From DALYJJ01 sp031969915 (GTDB lineage Bacteria > Acidobacteriota > Terriglobia > Bryobacterales > Bryobacteraceae), in contig DALYJJ010000025.1 in assembly GCA_031969915.1 (NCBI GenBank), positions 1 through 54,406 of the forward strand: 54,406 bases of DNA. Reading direction: 5' to 3'. The position numbers and the translations under genes were made by a program. Numbering within the stretch: position 1 is the stretch's first letter; each line of letters starts with the position of its first letter. Of the stretch, positions 24,644 through 33,347 are shown piece by piece. The notes below the pieces were generated by a model, which worked only from the letters and a program-made list of their open reading frames with translations, did not search any database and was not told the DNA's origin.

Positions 24644-25408
24644 TCAGGCCTGGAGGATGTCTTTCAGCTTGTCGCGGTAACTGCGGCTCAAGGTGAGCTT
24701 CGCCCCGGTGCGGAGAATGACCATGTAGTCGCCACGAAACCAGGGCTGGAGCTCTTTGATCCGGTCGAGGTTGACAATCGTGGAGCGGTGAATCCGCAGG
24801 AAGCGTTTCGGATCCAGCCGGCTTTCGATCGCATTCATCGTTTCCCGGAGCAGATGGGTCTCCGTGCCGACGTGAAGGCACACGTAGTTGTCCGCCGCCT
24901 CGATCCAGTCGATCTCCTCGGTGCGCACGAACATCACCCGGCCGCCGTTCTTGACGGCCAGCCGCTCCATATCGCCCCGGCGCGTCTGCATCTCGGTCAG
25001 CAGAGCGAGCAGCCGCTCGTCAACCTGGCCCGCCATGGCCGGCTGCAGGCGGGCGAGGGCACGCTCCATGGTCTTGTCGAAGCGCAGCCGGTCGAACGGC
25101 TTCAGCAGGTAATCGAATGCGTGAAACTCGAATGCCTTCAGGGCGTAGTCGTCATAGGCGGTGACGAAGACCACCAGGGGACAGGCGTTCAGGTCCAGCC
25201 GGGCGAGCAGCTCGAACCCGTCCATCTCGGGCATCTGGATATCCAGAAACAAAATGTCCACCGGATGTTCTTCCAGGAAGCGCTGCGCGTCCAGACCATT
25301 GGCGCACTCCCCGGCTACTTCCACCTCGCGGTGCCCGGCGAGCAGACGCCGGATCCGTTTCCGAGCGAGTTCCTCGTCGTCGACGATCAGGGCTTGAATC
25401 GGTTTCAT
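24644..25408 (-). CDS. LytTR-family response regulator
   Basis: This 254-residue protein has a receiver domain (about 3-120, acidic pair D10-D11, phospho-acceptor D56 in FLDIQMPEMDG, KPF motif near 106) and a C-terminal LytTR DNA-binding domain (about 148-252). The latter includes EEIDWIEAADNYV and FLRIHRSTIVNLDRI. The ATG lies 1 base after the stop of the sensor kinase gene, so the pair forms a two-component system. Target genes are not evident; members of this family often control cell-wall or export functions. Confidence 0.94.
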   Translation of the reverse strand: MKPIQALIVDDEELARKRIRRLLAGHREVEVAGECANGLDAQRFLEEHPVDILFLDIQMPEMDGFELLARLDLNACPLVVFVTAYDDYALKAFEFHAFDYLLKPFDRLRFDKTMERALARLQPAMAGQVDERLLALLTEMQTRRGDMERLAVKNGGRVMFVRTEEIDWIEAADNYVCLHVGTETHLLRETMNAIESRLDPKRFLRIHRSTIVNLDRIKELQPWFRGDYMVILRTGAKLTLSRSYRDKLKDILQA

Positions 25409-25409
25409 T

Positions 25410-26513
25410 TCAGGCCGGGACGGAATGATAGGGGATTCGAATCTCTGCTTCCAGGCCGCCTCCGGTGCTGTTCCGCAATTCCAGGCCGTGGCCGGGCCCA
25501 TACAGGCCTTTCAGACGGGCCCGGGTATTGGACAGCCCCACGCCTTCCCGAATCGGCCCCACATCGGGCAATCCCCAGCCGTTGTCTTCCACCAGCATCA
25601 GAAGGCTTCCGTTGTCCCGGCGGGAGCGGATGGCCACCTTGCCGGGGCGCGCCGATCGGCCGATCCCGTGACGGATGGCGTTTTCCACGATGGGCTGAAG
25701 AATCAGGTTCGGGACCGCGGCGTCGAGCGTGCCCGGATCGATGTCGAACTCAACGAGCAGACGGTCAGCGAAACGCACCCGTTCGATCTCAAGGTAGCGC
25801 TCCAGGAATTCCAACTCCCGCCGCAGCGGCACTTCGTGGGCGCCCGCGTTCTCCAACGACAGGCGCAGGAATTCGCTCAGCCGGGCGATCATCCGTTCCG
25901 ACGCTTCCGGGTCCTCCTGCACCAGGGCCGAAATGGTGTGCAGGGTATTGAACAGGAAATGCGGGTGCAATTGGGCGCGCAGCGCTTTCAACTGGCTCTG
26001 CACCAGTTGCGTCTCCAGTTGCGCCGCGCGGTCCCTGCCTTCGACATATTGAAAGTAGAGTTGCGCCGCTTGCGCCGCCAGCAGCACCAGCCAATAAAAC
26101 AGGAAGCCGTAGTCCAATCCGTAGATGATGGATGAGAACAGTTTCGCCGGTTCGAACACCTTGCCGCCGGAGTAAACCGCGAACATCACTAATTCCCACG
26201 CCCCGCGCTGCACCACCGACAGCACCAGCGTGGCGCCCAGGTGCGCGCAGATGTTCCGCACGCGGGCGCCGGCGTAGATCGGGAATCGACGCGCCATCCA
26301 CAGAATGGCCGGCGTCACCAGCGCCCAGAAGGCGGCGTAGCTCATATCCATGAGCAACGCCATCCCCCAGGGCATCGGTTTGCCCACCTGGTTGCGAACG
26401 GCCACGGAGTGCACCGTCATGAACAGCCCGAAGAACGTCCAGAAGCCCGCCACCGCGGCGATCGCGTACCGTCTGCGCTGTTTCTCTGAACTGGGACTGG
26501 GTACTGCCGGCAC
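25410..26513 (-). CDS. LytS/YehU-type sensor histidine kinase
   Basis: This 367-residue protein has four to five membrane segments in the first 155 residues, a short coiled coil, and a His_kinase domain. The phospho-acceptor is H185 in QLHPHFLFNTLHTIS. An ATPase domain follows, with NLILQPIVENAIRHGI and GVGLSNTRARL. There is no separate periplasmic sensor domain, so the membrane bundle itself probably senses. The start is GTG at 26513, 6 bases after the FtsB-like gene's stop. Confidence 0.93.
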   Translation of the reverse strand: MPAVPSPSSEKQRRRYAIAAVAGFWTFFGLFMTVHSVAVRNQVGKPMPWGMALLMDMSYAAFWALVTPAILWMARRFPIYAGARVRNICAHLGATLVLSVVQRGAWELVMFAVYSGGKVFEPAKLFSSIIYGLDYGFLFYWLVLLAAQAAQLYFQYVEGRDRAAQLETQLVQSQLKALRAQLHPHFLFNTLHTISALVQEDPEASERMIARLSEFLRLSLENAGAHEVPLRRELEFLERYLEIERVRFADRLLVEFDIDPGTLDAAVPNLILQPIVENAIRHGIGRSARPGKVAIRSRRDNGSLLMLVEDNGWGLPDVGPIREGVGLSNTRARLKGLYGPGHGLELRNSTGGGLEAEIRIPYHSVPA

Positions 26514-26519
26514 GGGGGT

Positions 26520-26825
26520 CTACTTCGGAGCGGCTTTCTTGCCTTCGGGCAGGAAAATCGTGGTGTCACCCTCGCGCTGCAACTTCAGCCGCCGCCGGAT
26601 TTCGAGCTCTTGCATCTCGCGGCTGGTCTTGAGAAGCCGGATGCGCTCCTGCTTCCGCTCCACATCGACCTTCAGATTCTGATTCTGCTCCTGGAGCTGC
26701 TGAATCTGCCGCCGCTTCTCCAGCAGGGAGGGTAGGCCCTGGGGGCCCCGCAGCGCGAGGAAGACGTACGCAGCCATCAGGCCGAAGGCGGCCACGAAGC
26801 TGAGGTTGCGAAGGATCGGCTTCAT
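26520..26825 (-). CDS. ftsB: FtsB/DivIC-like septum formation initiator protein
   Basis: This 101-residue protein has one membrane helix (about 9-26) followed by a coiled coil rich in Gln, Leu, Lys and Arg (about 35-80), then a short basic tail. The size and layout match FtsB/DivIC, which bridges FtsL and FtsQ at the division site. It is the first gene of a tight three-gene operon with the LytS-type kinase and LytTR regulator, an uncommon pairing. DivIC-type coiled coils are weakly conserved, so the symbol is tentative. Confidence 0.75.
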   Translation of the reverse strand: MKPILRNLSFVAAFGLMAAYVFLALRGPQGLPSLLEKRRQIQQLQEQNQNLKVDVERKQERIRLLKTSREMQELEIRRRLKLQREGDTTIFLPEGKKAAPK

Positions 26826-26910
26826 CGTACGCGGGCGGGGATCGCCCCACCTTATTGTTTATAATCCGGTTTGCGCCTCCGTTGCTAGTCTTCGGACCCG
26901 GAAAAACGCG

Positions 26911-27237
26911 ATGACGGACAAGATTGTCGTTTTCACCACGTGTAACAAGCCGGAGGAAGCCGAGCAAATCGCCCATGCTCTGGTGGAGGCGCGGCTCGCG
27001 GCCTGCGTCAACATCATCGGTCCGCTGCGCAGCGTGTACCGCTGGAAGGGAGCGGTGGAAAAGGACACGGAGTACCTTCTGATCGTCAAGACCAGCCGCG
27101 CGCTACTCGATGAGCTGAAGGCGGAACTGCGGCGGCTGCATTCTTACGAAGTGCCCGAGGTGCTGGCGCTGCCCGTGGTCGATGGCTCGGAATCGTACCT
27201 CGCCTGGATGGAGCAGTCGCTCCGGGACGCCGTGTGA
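26911..27237 (+). CDS. cutA: CutA1 divalent-cation tolerance protein
   Basis: This 108-residue protein is a small trimeric ferredoxin-like fold. Typical motifs are VVFTTCNKPEEAEQIA, ARLAACVNII, and SVYRWKGAVEKDTEYLLIVKT, ending with HSYEVPEVLALPV. Its function in cation tolerance is debated even in the family. The start is fixed by the conserved N-terminal strand; the divergent ftsB gene lies 85 bases away. Confidence 0.96.
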   Translation: MTDKIVVFTTCNKPEEAEQIAHALVEARLAACVNIIGPLRSVYRWKGAVEKDTEYLLIVKTSRALLDELKAELRRLHSYEVPEVLALPVVDGSESYLAWMEQSLRDAV

Positions 27238-27255
27238 GCGCCCTCTGATCCGGGC

Positions 27256-28092
27256 TCAGTGCCCGCCTGAGATTCTCGCCACGGACTCCAGCACGTCGGC
27301 CTCTTCGAAGACCTGTTTCCAGTCCCGCCGGAATAGCTTCGGTTTGGCTTCTTCAATCGCCTTCTGCGCCCCGGCGGAGAACTTCCAGTCGATTTCGTTA
27401 AACAGGATCGCGATCTCGATGTTCAAATGCCCCATCAGGAAGTCGCGCGCCGCCTCGAAGGGAACGCCTCGGGCCGCGGCCTCGTCAAGCGCCTCGCGAA
27501 TCACCGAGAGGCACGTGGCGGCCACGGTTTCCGAGAGCACCGGTTCGAGAATCGCCATCTGCTCGACCGTGACGCGATGGCTGCGCAAGACCGGACCGAA
27601 CATGCGCGCGGCAATCTCCTCGCCTTTCGCGTAATCCTCTTCCGGGCCCTGCATGAGCGCACAGACGATGGCCTGCTTCGCCAGGCCGCTGCCGAAGAAG
27701 TCGCGCCGTGCGGCAGGGTCGGTTTCGTCGTTGAAGATCGGTGGATGCGCGGGGTGAGTGATGAAATACGAGAGGTCGGGCCGATGCGCCAGGCGGCCGG
27801 CGCGCGGCGCCGCCGGGTCCAGACACATGATCATCGCGCCGGGTCGCATCTTCGGCACCACCGCGCCGGCGATGGTTCCGATCAGGACATCGGGCACCGC
27901 GAGGATGGCGACGTCACAGCGGGCGGCGGCTTCGTCCCCGAAGACCGGTTCGAAGCCGCGCTCGCGAAGTTTGGCCATGCCGCGTTCGTTGCCCTCGACG
28001 CATAGAAGCCGATACTCGGGCCGGCCGCCGAGCGCTTTCAGCACCCGCGTGCCCATATTCCCAGCCGCTCCGTACACTGCGATGTTGGTCAT
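27256..28092 (-). CDS. apnO: NAD-binding dehydrogenase with PGDH_C-like domain, probable D-apionate oxidoisomerase
   Basis: This 278-residue protein has an N-terminal Rossmann fold (AVYGAAGNMGTRV, 5-17). The C-terminal helical domain carries FITHPAHPPIFNDET and HLNIEIAILFNEIDWKFS motifs, as seen in phosphogluconate-dehydrogenase-C-like proteins. Characterised members of this group include ApnO, which turns D-apionate into 3-oxo-isoapionate with NAD+. It overlaps the DUF1537 kinase gene by ATGA and shares the operon with a RuBisCO-like protein. That set is exactly what the oxo-isoapionate route needs. Specificity is inferred from family and context; another branched or C4-C6 sugar acid is possible. 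Confidence 0.65.
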   Translation of the reverse strand: MTNIAVYGAAGNMGTRVLKALGGRPEYRLLCVEGNERGMAKLRERGFEPVFGDEAAARCDVAILAVPDVLIGTIAGAVVPKMRPGAMIMCLDPAAPRAGRLAHRPDLSYFITHPAHPPIFNDETDPAARRDFFGSGLAKQAIVCALMQGPEEDYAKGEEIAARMFGPVLRSHRVTVEQMAILEPVLSETVAATCLSVIREALDEAAARGVPFEAARDFLMGHLNIEIAILFNEIDWKFSAGAQKAIEEAKPKLFRRDWKQVFEEADVLESVARISGGH

Positions 28093-29336
28093 CGTGTGGT
28101 TCCCTTGACCCTTTCTAAGTAGTCGATGCTTCCCACCTGCCCGCCCTTGAAAACGATCTCCAGGCCGTCCGCAGGTCCGCTGCCGTGCGCAAGGCACAGC
28201 GGCCCGCCCGGTTCTATGCGGGCGATCATCTCCAGCGACTCGATTCCCATTCGCGACCCCACGAACGCCGAGGTGTCGCCGCCCACCACCACGGCACGCT
28301 TCACCGGTTGTGCGGCGAGCACGGCGTTGAGAAACGCTGCGAGCGTGTTCCCGATTTCGTGGCCATCGAGAGAGGGGTCCAGTCTCGGGTCCTCCGGGCC
28401 GCGGCAGGTGTTGGCAATGACGCTCCGGCCCGCGCGAAGTAAACGAACGGTGTCCGTCAGAGCCGCCTCGAAGTCCCGGCGGCCAGGGGCCAGCGGAACT
28501 TCGTCGAAGCCTGCCTGGAGCGCGTATTCCGTCTGGCGGTTCGAGACCGGCGAGCAACTGCCGGAGACGACCAGGACTTGCGCCGCCGGCTCGGGAAGCG
28601 GGTACGCACGCGGGACGGCGCCCCAGTGCGAAGTGAGCGCGTAGCCAACGCAGGAGGAGCCCACGACGAACGGCGCGCCGCGATCGAGCAGACGCCCCAG
28701 GATGGGCAGATGGGCCCCGCCGAGGACGTCGAGAAGCACGATCCCGTGGCCGGCGGACTTGGCGTCGTACCGCGACTCGACATCGGCCGATTCGAGATCG
28801 AGGACATCGACGAGTGCGGCGGAGAGCTTCGTTTGCGCGGCGAGATGCACCCGCAGGTCCGCCTCGTGCATGGGCGTTACGGGGTGGCGGCTCATCGTGG
28901 GGTGCCGGTCCAGGCGGTAGATCGGGCTGTCCAGTCCGGACCGTGCGAACAGGTTTCCAAAGGCGCAGTAGCGGCCCAGGCCGGGCGCTCCCGCGAGCAC
29001 GGGTACAGGGTGATCGCCGAATACGGCCCGCCCGATTTCAATCGCGCGGCCGATGCTCCCGCGCGTGGGCGAGGAGTCGAAGGTCGAGCAGATCTTGTAA
29101 TGAACGATGCCCGGCGAGAGCGCGCGCAGGCTTTCGAGCGCGGGTGTGAGGCAGGCCTCCATCTGCTCCGGCGTCATCGCCCGGCTGCCGCCCGCCACGC
29201 CCACGGCGTCGATACCCTCGAGTCCGCCGGGTTCGGGCGGGGCCAGGAACAGACGCGTACGCAGTCCGGCGAGCGAGAGCGATTCCATGGCGTCGGTGGA
29301 GCCCGTGAAGTCGTCTCCGTAGAAGGCAAGCCGCAT
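28089..29336 (-). CDS. oiaK: four-carbon acid sugar kinase family (DUF1537), probable 3-oxo-isoapionate kinase
   Basis: This 415-residue kinase begins with the family hallmark FYGDDFTGSTDAMES (5-19). It has the C-terminal nucleotide-binding features GGDTSAFVGSRMGIESLEMI and the GPADGLEIVFKGGQVGS-like end. Family members phosphorylate sugar acids such as erythronate, threonate, or 3-oxo-isoapionate (OiaK). The ATG follows the stop of the RuBisCO-like gene with no gap (TAGATG) and its stop overlaps the dehydrogenase start. The operon context favours 3-oxo-isoapionate as substrate; without it only the broad family could be named. Confidence 0.7.
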   Translation of the reverse strand: MRLAFYGDDFTGSTDAMESLSLAGLRTRLFLAPPEPGGLEGIDAVGVAGGSRAMTPEQMEACLTPALESLRALSPGIVHYKICSTFDSSPTRGSIGRAIEIGRAVFGDHPVPVLAGAPGLGRYCAFGNLFARSGLDSPIYRLDRHPTMSRHPVTPMHEADLRVHLAAQTKLSAALVDVLDLESADVESRYDAKSAGHGIVLLDVLGGAHLPILGRLLDRGAPFVVGSSCVGYALTSHWGAVPRAYPLPEPAAQVLVVSGSCSPVSNRQTEYALQAGFDEVPLAPGRRDFEAALTDTVRLLRAGRSVIANTCRGPEDPRLDPSLDGHEIGNTLAAFLNAVLAAQPVKRAVVVGGDTSAFVGSRMGIESLEMIARIEPGGPLCLAHGSGPADGLEIVFKGGQVGSIDYLERVKGTTR

Positions 29337-30596
29337 CTATTTCGCTCCGAAAAACTCGAGAGCCCGGCGCAACTCCGGATGCGTCGCGGCATACTGATCG
29401 AGAGGCACGCCGGCGAGTGCGGCCTCCCAGCCCTGACGGACGCTGGCCGCCCCGGCGGCGATGCCGCCGGGATGAGCCACGATGCCCCCGCCGCAGAGGT
29501 AGAGCAGGTCCACCGTGCCCAGTCGCCGGTAGGTGTCGGGAGCCTGTTCCGCCCATTGTCCGGACGAGAGGACGGGCATCACCTGGTATCCGCCGAGCAT
29601 GGGCTCGGCGCAAGCCCGCGCGGAGTCCACTACGGAATCGTCGGGCTCCCAAAACTTGTTGCGAATGCCGTTGGTGTGAATGTGATCGACACCGGCCAGC
29701 CGCCACAGCTTGTGCCAGGCGCGGAACCCGAAGCCGAGCGCCTGCGATCGCGTCAGGTAGCCCCATCCGTTGCGGTGCGCGTGGATCGGCAACGCGCAAT
29801 GGCGGCGCAGGTGCGCCACTCCGGGCAGGCCCACGCTGTTCACGCTCACCATCACGCACGTGCCGCCGGCTTTCCAAACGTATTCGGCGTGGCGGCACAT
29901 CTGGTCGATTTCGCCGGTCAGGTTGAAGGCGAACATCGCTTTCCGGCCGGTTCGTCCGGCGTGTTCGTGGATCACCGGCATCACCGCGTCCACGCGCCGC
30001 TCGAAGGGCGAGTGCGGCGGGTCGGCCATCAATTCGTCGTCCTTGATGAAATCGAGCCCGCCTTCCAGAAGTTGGCGCACCAGTGCCGCGGTCTGCTCCG
30101 GCGAGAGACCGATACTGGGCTTGACGATGGTGCCGATCAGCGGCCGTTCATACACGCCCGACAGGCGGCGCGTGCCGTCCACGCCGAACTGCGGCCCCGG
30201 ATAAGCGCGTGCGAACTCCTCCGGGAACTCGAGGTCCAGCAGGCGGAGCCCGGAGAATTCCTTCAACTCGAATAGATTCCCTGCCACGGTGGCGAGCAGG
30301 TTCGGGAGAGAGGGCCCCATGTTCCCGATCGGAAACGAGATCGAGACGTGAGCGGAGCGGTAATTCGGCGCGGCGCCGCGGGGGGGCTTCGAATACGGGA
30401 GCGACGGCGTGGGGGATCCGCCGAGTTCGGTCACGGACTCGACTCGTGCGCCGAAACACTCCCGCAGTTCGTCTGTCTCGCCCGGGACGCGCACGAACGT
30501 GCCGGTGGATTGCTCCCCGGCCAGCACCGCGGCGGCGTGCGCGGGTTCATAGGGGGTCTCAATGAAGTACGACGCAAGGACGCGCGAGGAGTTCAT
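29337..30596 (-). CDS. RuBisCO-like protein, probable 3-oxo-isoapionate-4-phosphate-cleaving enzyme
   Basis: This 419-residue RuBisCO large-subunit relative retains the metal-binding site. It has K159 in IVKPSIGLSPEQTA, the carbamylation Lys K185 with D187 and E188 (IKDDE), HAHR near 276, SSGQW near 347, and phosphate-binding CGGGIVAHPGG near 372. It lacks the loop-6 CO2-specificity region of true RuBisCO, so it should not fix CO2. RuBisCO-like proteins paired with a DUF1537 kinase are known to act on 3-oxo-isoapionate 4-phosphate, either as decarboxylase or as transcarboxylase/hydrolase (OiaX type) yielding glycolate and 3-phosphoglycerate. Which one cannot be told from sequence. It is first in the downstream part of the operon. 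Confidence 0.85.
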   Translation of the reverse strand: MNSSRVLASYFIETPYEPAHAAAVLAGEQSTGTFVRVPGETDELRECFGARVESVTELGGSPTPSLPYSKPPRGAAPNYRSAHVSISFPIGNMGPSLPNLLATVAGNLFELKEFSGLRLLDLEFPEEFARAYPGPQFGVDGTRRLSGVYERPLIGTIVKPSIGLSPEQTAALVRQLLEGGLDFIKDDELMADPPHSPFERRVDAVMPVIHEHAGRTGRKAMFAFNLTGEIDQMCRHAEYVWKAGGTCVMVSVNSVGLPGVAHLRRHCALPIHAHRNGWGYLTRSQALGFGFRAWHKLWRLAGVDHIHTNGIRNKFWEPDDSVVDSARACAEPMLGGYQVMPVLSSGQWAEQAPDTYRRLGTVDLLYLCGGGIVAHPGGIAAGAASVRQGWEAALAGVPLDQYAATHPELRRALEFFGAK

Positions 30597-30650
30597 GCTT
30601 CGCCCAGACGGACAGCCTTTGTTGAGAATGACGGCAGCGGCCCGCCGGGG

Positions 30651-30679
30651 TCTATAAAGATGCGCCCCAAAACTCTGAA
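30651..30679 (-). promoter_or_regulatory. predicted promoter of the RuBisCO-like / kinase / dehydrogenase genes
   Basis: In the 94-base gap upstream of the RuBisCO-like gene, the minus strand reads TTCAGA (30674-30679), a 17-base spacer, and TATAGA (30651-30656). The -10 is about 55 bases before the ATG. The AraC regulator gene lies just upstream, so this would be a natural control point. It is a weak but well-spaced match. Confidence 0.4.
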
Positions 30680-30690
30680 GATGTACGCAT

Positions 30691-31656
30691 TCACGAGGCG
30701 CGCGTGGACAAGTGCGCCAGATCGTCGGTGAGCCGCGTGGCCTTGAACCGGTATTGGAGCGGCGTCATATTGACGTGGCGCCGGAAGACGAGACCGAAGT
30801 AGCTCTGGTCGCAGAAGCCCACTTCGCAGGCGATGTCGGCGATCGGCCGGTCGGTGTTTTCGAGTAACTGCTGGGCCTTGGCGACGCGAAAGCCGTTCAG
30901 GTAGTGAACGAACGACGAGCCGGTGGCTTCTTTGAACAGGCCCATGAACCGGGGCTTGCTGAGTTTGACGAGCGTAGCGGCTTCAGCCAGCGTAATGGGC
31001 TCGGCGTAGTCGGCTTCGAGGACGGCGAAGAGCGGTTTCAGGCGCTCCAGCGCCACCTGCCGCCGCTGGAAGACCTCCGAAGTGCCCCTCAGCGAACTGT
31101 AATGGTTGACCACCTGCATCAGAATCATGCGCAGGTAGGTGTGCACGGCCAGCCGGGAGCGGCGCGAGTTGGCGGGCAACTCCGCGTGAATGCGGCGCAT
31201 GAACTGCGCGATCTCCGTGGGTTCGGCACTGGAAGCGGGAATGATGTGGCGGAACTGCGCTTCCTGCAGATGGAAGGGCACCAGGTAGCCGGTGCTCATG
31301 CCCTCATGGTCGTTCAGCGTGACCAACTCGGGCATGAAATACATCACGATTGCGAGCGCCGGCGGCTGTCCGGGCATACGGCTGGTGGAGTGATAGATGG
31401 TGCTGTTCATCACCATCACGTCGCCCGCCCGCAGGTCGAAGTGCGAATCGTGGATGTGGGCCTTCATCTGGCCCCGATACATGTAAAGCAGCTCGAAGTA
31501 GTCGTGCCGCCGGGGGCGGACGTCGCCGTACCGCGCAAAGCGGAAGAAACGGACATCGATCGGGAAGCCCGCATCGAAGGGCCAGACGTGGACCCCCTCG
31601 GCGTTCACCTGCGGTTCGACTACGGAGCGAACGTCTTCCCAGTGGACGCTCGTCAT
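30691..31656 (-). CDS. AraC-family transcriptional regulator with cupin sensor domain
   Basis: This 321-residue protein has an N-terminal cupin-like domain (about 35-100, with RRHDYFELLYMYRG and DLRAGDVMVMN) that probably binds a sugar or sugar acid. The C-terminal AraC double-HTH (about 215-310) has ITLAEAATLVKLSKPRFMGL, DIACEVGFCDQSYFGLVFRR and the conserved PLQYR end. It lies between the two DUF4038 enzymes and the RuBisCO-like gene, all on one strand. It likely controls apiose-derived catabolism, possibly activating the promoter at 30651-30679. Confidence 0.93.
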   Translation of the reverse strand: MTSVHWEDVRSVVEPQVNAEGVHVWPFDAGFPIDVRFFRFARYGDVRPRRHDYFELLYMYRGQMKAHIHDSHFDLRAGDVMVMNSTIYHSTSRMPGQPPALAIVMYFMPELVTLNDHEGMSTGYLVPFHLQEAQFRHIIPASSAEPTEIAQFMRRIHAELPANSRRSRLAVHTYLRMILMQVVNHYSSLRGTSEVFQRRQVALERLKPLFAVLEADYAEPITLAEAATLVKLSKPRFMGLFKEATGSSFVHYLNGFRVAKAQQLLENTDRPIADIACEVGFCDQSYFGLVFRRHVNMTPLQYRFKATRLTDDLAHLSTRAS

Positions 31657-31699
31657 GGTGGATTCATGCTATCACCGGCGTTCGGAAACGCAAGAGGGT

Positions 31700-33346
31700 T
31701 CATGCGGATTTTTCGAGAATCACCACCCAGTCCTGCATCACTTCGAGCGGCGGCATCGTCCAGGCGCCACTCACCGGCTCCGCGCGCACCCACTCCTGTT
31801 CGCGCCCCTCGACCGGGTCCCACAGCTTCGCGCGATACGCGACGCCGGGCTCCAGCCCCCGGAACGTGTAGCGGCCACCCGCCGGCTGCGGCAGGTACGC
31901 GATCCTCACTTCGCCGGGGATCCCCGCGCAGGAAGGCGCCTCATAGTTCTTCTCGCTCCAGCTCGGATCGATCCAATCGGGATGCGGCTCGAAGCGATGC
32001 CAGGCGTATCGCTGCAACAGTTTCGCGCCGCGCCCAAGTTGGGCCGCGCCGGGTAGCGCCATCGCCTCCTGCCAGGAAACGTTGCCCCACGCGCGTCCGT
32101 GCGGCGAGGGCCCGTAGGGTTTGCCCGGCAGATTCACCTGCCAGATGCCGTTGGCGCCGTAGGTGTGTCCGCAAGCGCCGTTCAGCATGCATGTCCAGAA
32201 CATGAACCGCTGCATCTCTTCCCTGCTTGCGGCGAGGATGCCCTCGTAGTTCACTTCCCCGTTGAGCACCGGCAGGCGCGGCTCGGCGGCGTACTCGCCC
32301 GTCACTTTGCGAATCGTATTCGGAATGCTCCGGCGGTCGCTGTGGCCCGTCTGCAGCATGTTGAAGTCGAGCACCGACGGGTCGTCCACGGAGGCCCGCG
32401 CCGTCTCCGAGGGATGCGCCGTGATCGGGCGCTCGAAGGGATCGACTGATCCGATGTACCGCGCCATCGCCGTCCACCCGGTGGCGAGTTCCTTCCGCTC
32501 CGCTTCCTTCCGGTTCGAGAGGTACCACGGCATCGACGTCTCGCCGGCGATTGTCCACACCACCGGGTAGGCGCCCCACCGCGCGACGATGTTCCGCCAG
32601 TGCTGCTTCATCCTCCGCTCGCCGGTCTTCGGCAGGTAGTAACCCCAACAGCCGAGTACGCAGGGCGTGAGCCCGGCCGCCACCATGTGCTGCACACGCA
32701 GATCCGCCACGTCCCACCATGCCGGGTTGATCCGCTCGTAGCCCGGCTCCCACGGAAACCCGGCTTCGTTCTCGCCGCGCGGATCGAAGGAATCCATGTC
32801 CGGATAGAGGCCCGCGACAAACTGGATCACGGTGAAGTTCTTGCTGACGCGATCCGCCACCAGGCGCTGGAAGTCGTCGGGCCAGTGCAGCCGCTTCACC
32901 AGCGCCATCCACCACGTGTCGCCCAGCCAGAAGAAGGGCGTTCCGTCGGCGTGCTGCAGGTAGCGCTTGTTCGCCGAAACGCGCAACGGTCCGTGCCGGT
33001 AGAGCGGATGCGAGCCCTCGTACGGACTCACATCCAATGTTCCGTTCCGCCCGTGCAATCCGCCGTTCGAGGTGTCGGAACACACCGCCGCCCACCGGTG
33101 CCGCCCCGCCTCCGCGGCCGCGTAGCGCACCCGCCAGACGTTCCCGCCGCCCCAGAAGGCGGGCGCCTTGCGCTGTTTGCCGCTGGGCGCCGTGACCGTC
33201 ACATCCAGTTCCACTTCGTTGAACGGATCGCGGTAACTCTTCTCCGAAGTGAACGACCACTCCGTGGGGACGTGAACCTGTGCGAAGCGCGCCTGCGCCT
33301 GCGCGGCGGCGGCGAGGAGCGTACCGGCGAACTCACGCCTCGTCAT
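31700..33346 (-). CDS. DUF5060-DUF4038 family glycoside hydrolase (apiosidase-like superfamily)
   Basis: This 548-residue exported enzyme starts MTRREFAGTLLAAAAQAQA, a Tat-like signal. It has an N-terminal DUF5060 Ig-like domain (about 24-115), a TIM-barrel DUF4038 domain (about 118-450, starting at RVSANKRYLQHADGTPFFWL) and a C-terminal beta domain. Candidate catalytic residues by position are E269 (VVWTIAGET) and E364 (PVLNGEVNYEG). The first differs from the Asp of the neighbouring enzyme, so the substrate may differ. It starts 1 base after the upstream DUF4038 gene's stop. Action on a plant polysaccharide side chain is likely; the linkage is not predictable. Confidence 0.8.
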   Translation of the reverse strand: MTRREFAGTLLAAAAQAQARFAQVHVPTEWSFTSEKSYRDPFNEVELDVTVTAPSGKQRKAPAFWGGGNVWRVRYAAAEAGRHRWAAVCSDTSNGGLHGRNGTLDVSPYEGSHPLYRHGPLRVSANKRYLQHADGTPFFWLGDTWWMALVKRLHWPDDFQRLVADRVSKNFTVIQFVAGLYPDMDSFDPRGENEAGFPWEPGYERINPAWWDVADLRVQHMVAAGLTPCVLGCWGYYLPKTGERRMKQHWRNIVARWGAYPVVWTIAGETSMPWYLSNRKEAERKELATGWTAMARYIGSVDPFERPITAHPSETARASVDDPSVLDFNMLQTGHSDRRSIPNTIRKVTGEYAAEPRLPVLNGEVNYEGILAASREEMQRFMFWTCMLNGACGHTYGANGIWQVNLPGKPYGPSPHGRAWGNVSWQEAMALPGAAQLGRGAKLLQRYAWHRFEPHPDWIDPSWSEKNYEAPSCAGIPGEVRIAYLPQPAGGRYTFRGLEPGVAYRAKLWDPVEGREQEWVRAEPVSGAWTMPPLEVMQDWVVILEKSA

Positions 33347-33347
33347 G

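Noticed and set aside
28578..30275. Long plus-strand open frame (565 codons) across the kinase and RuBisCO-like genes
   Set aside because: Antisense shadow of two well-supported genes; rich in His, Arg and Gly with no fold features.
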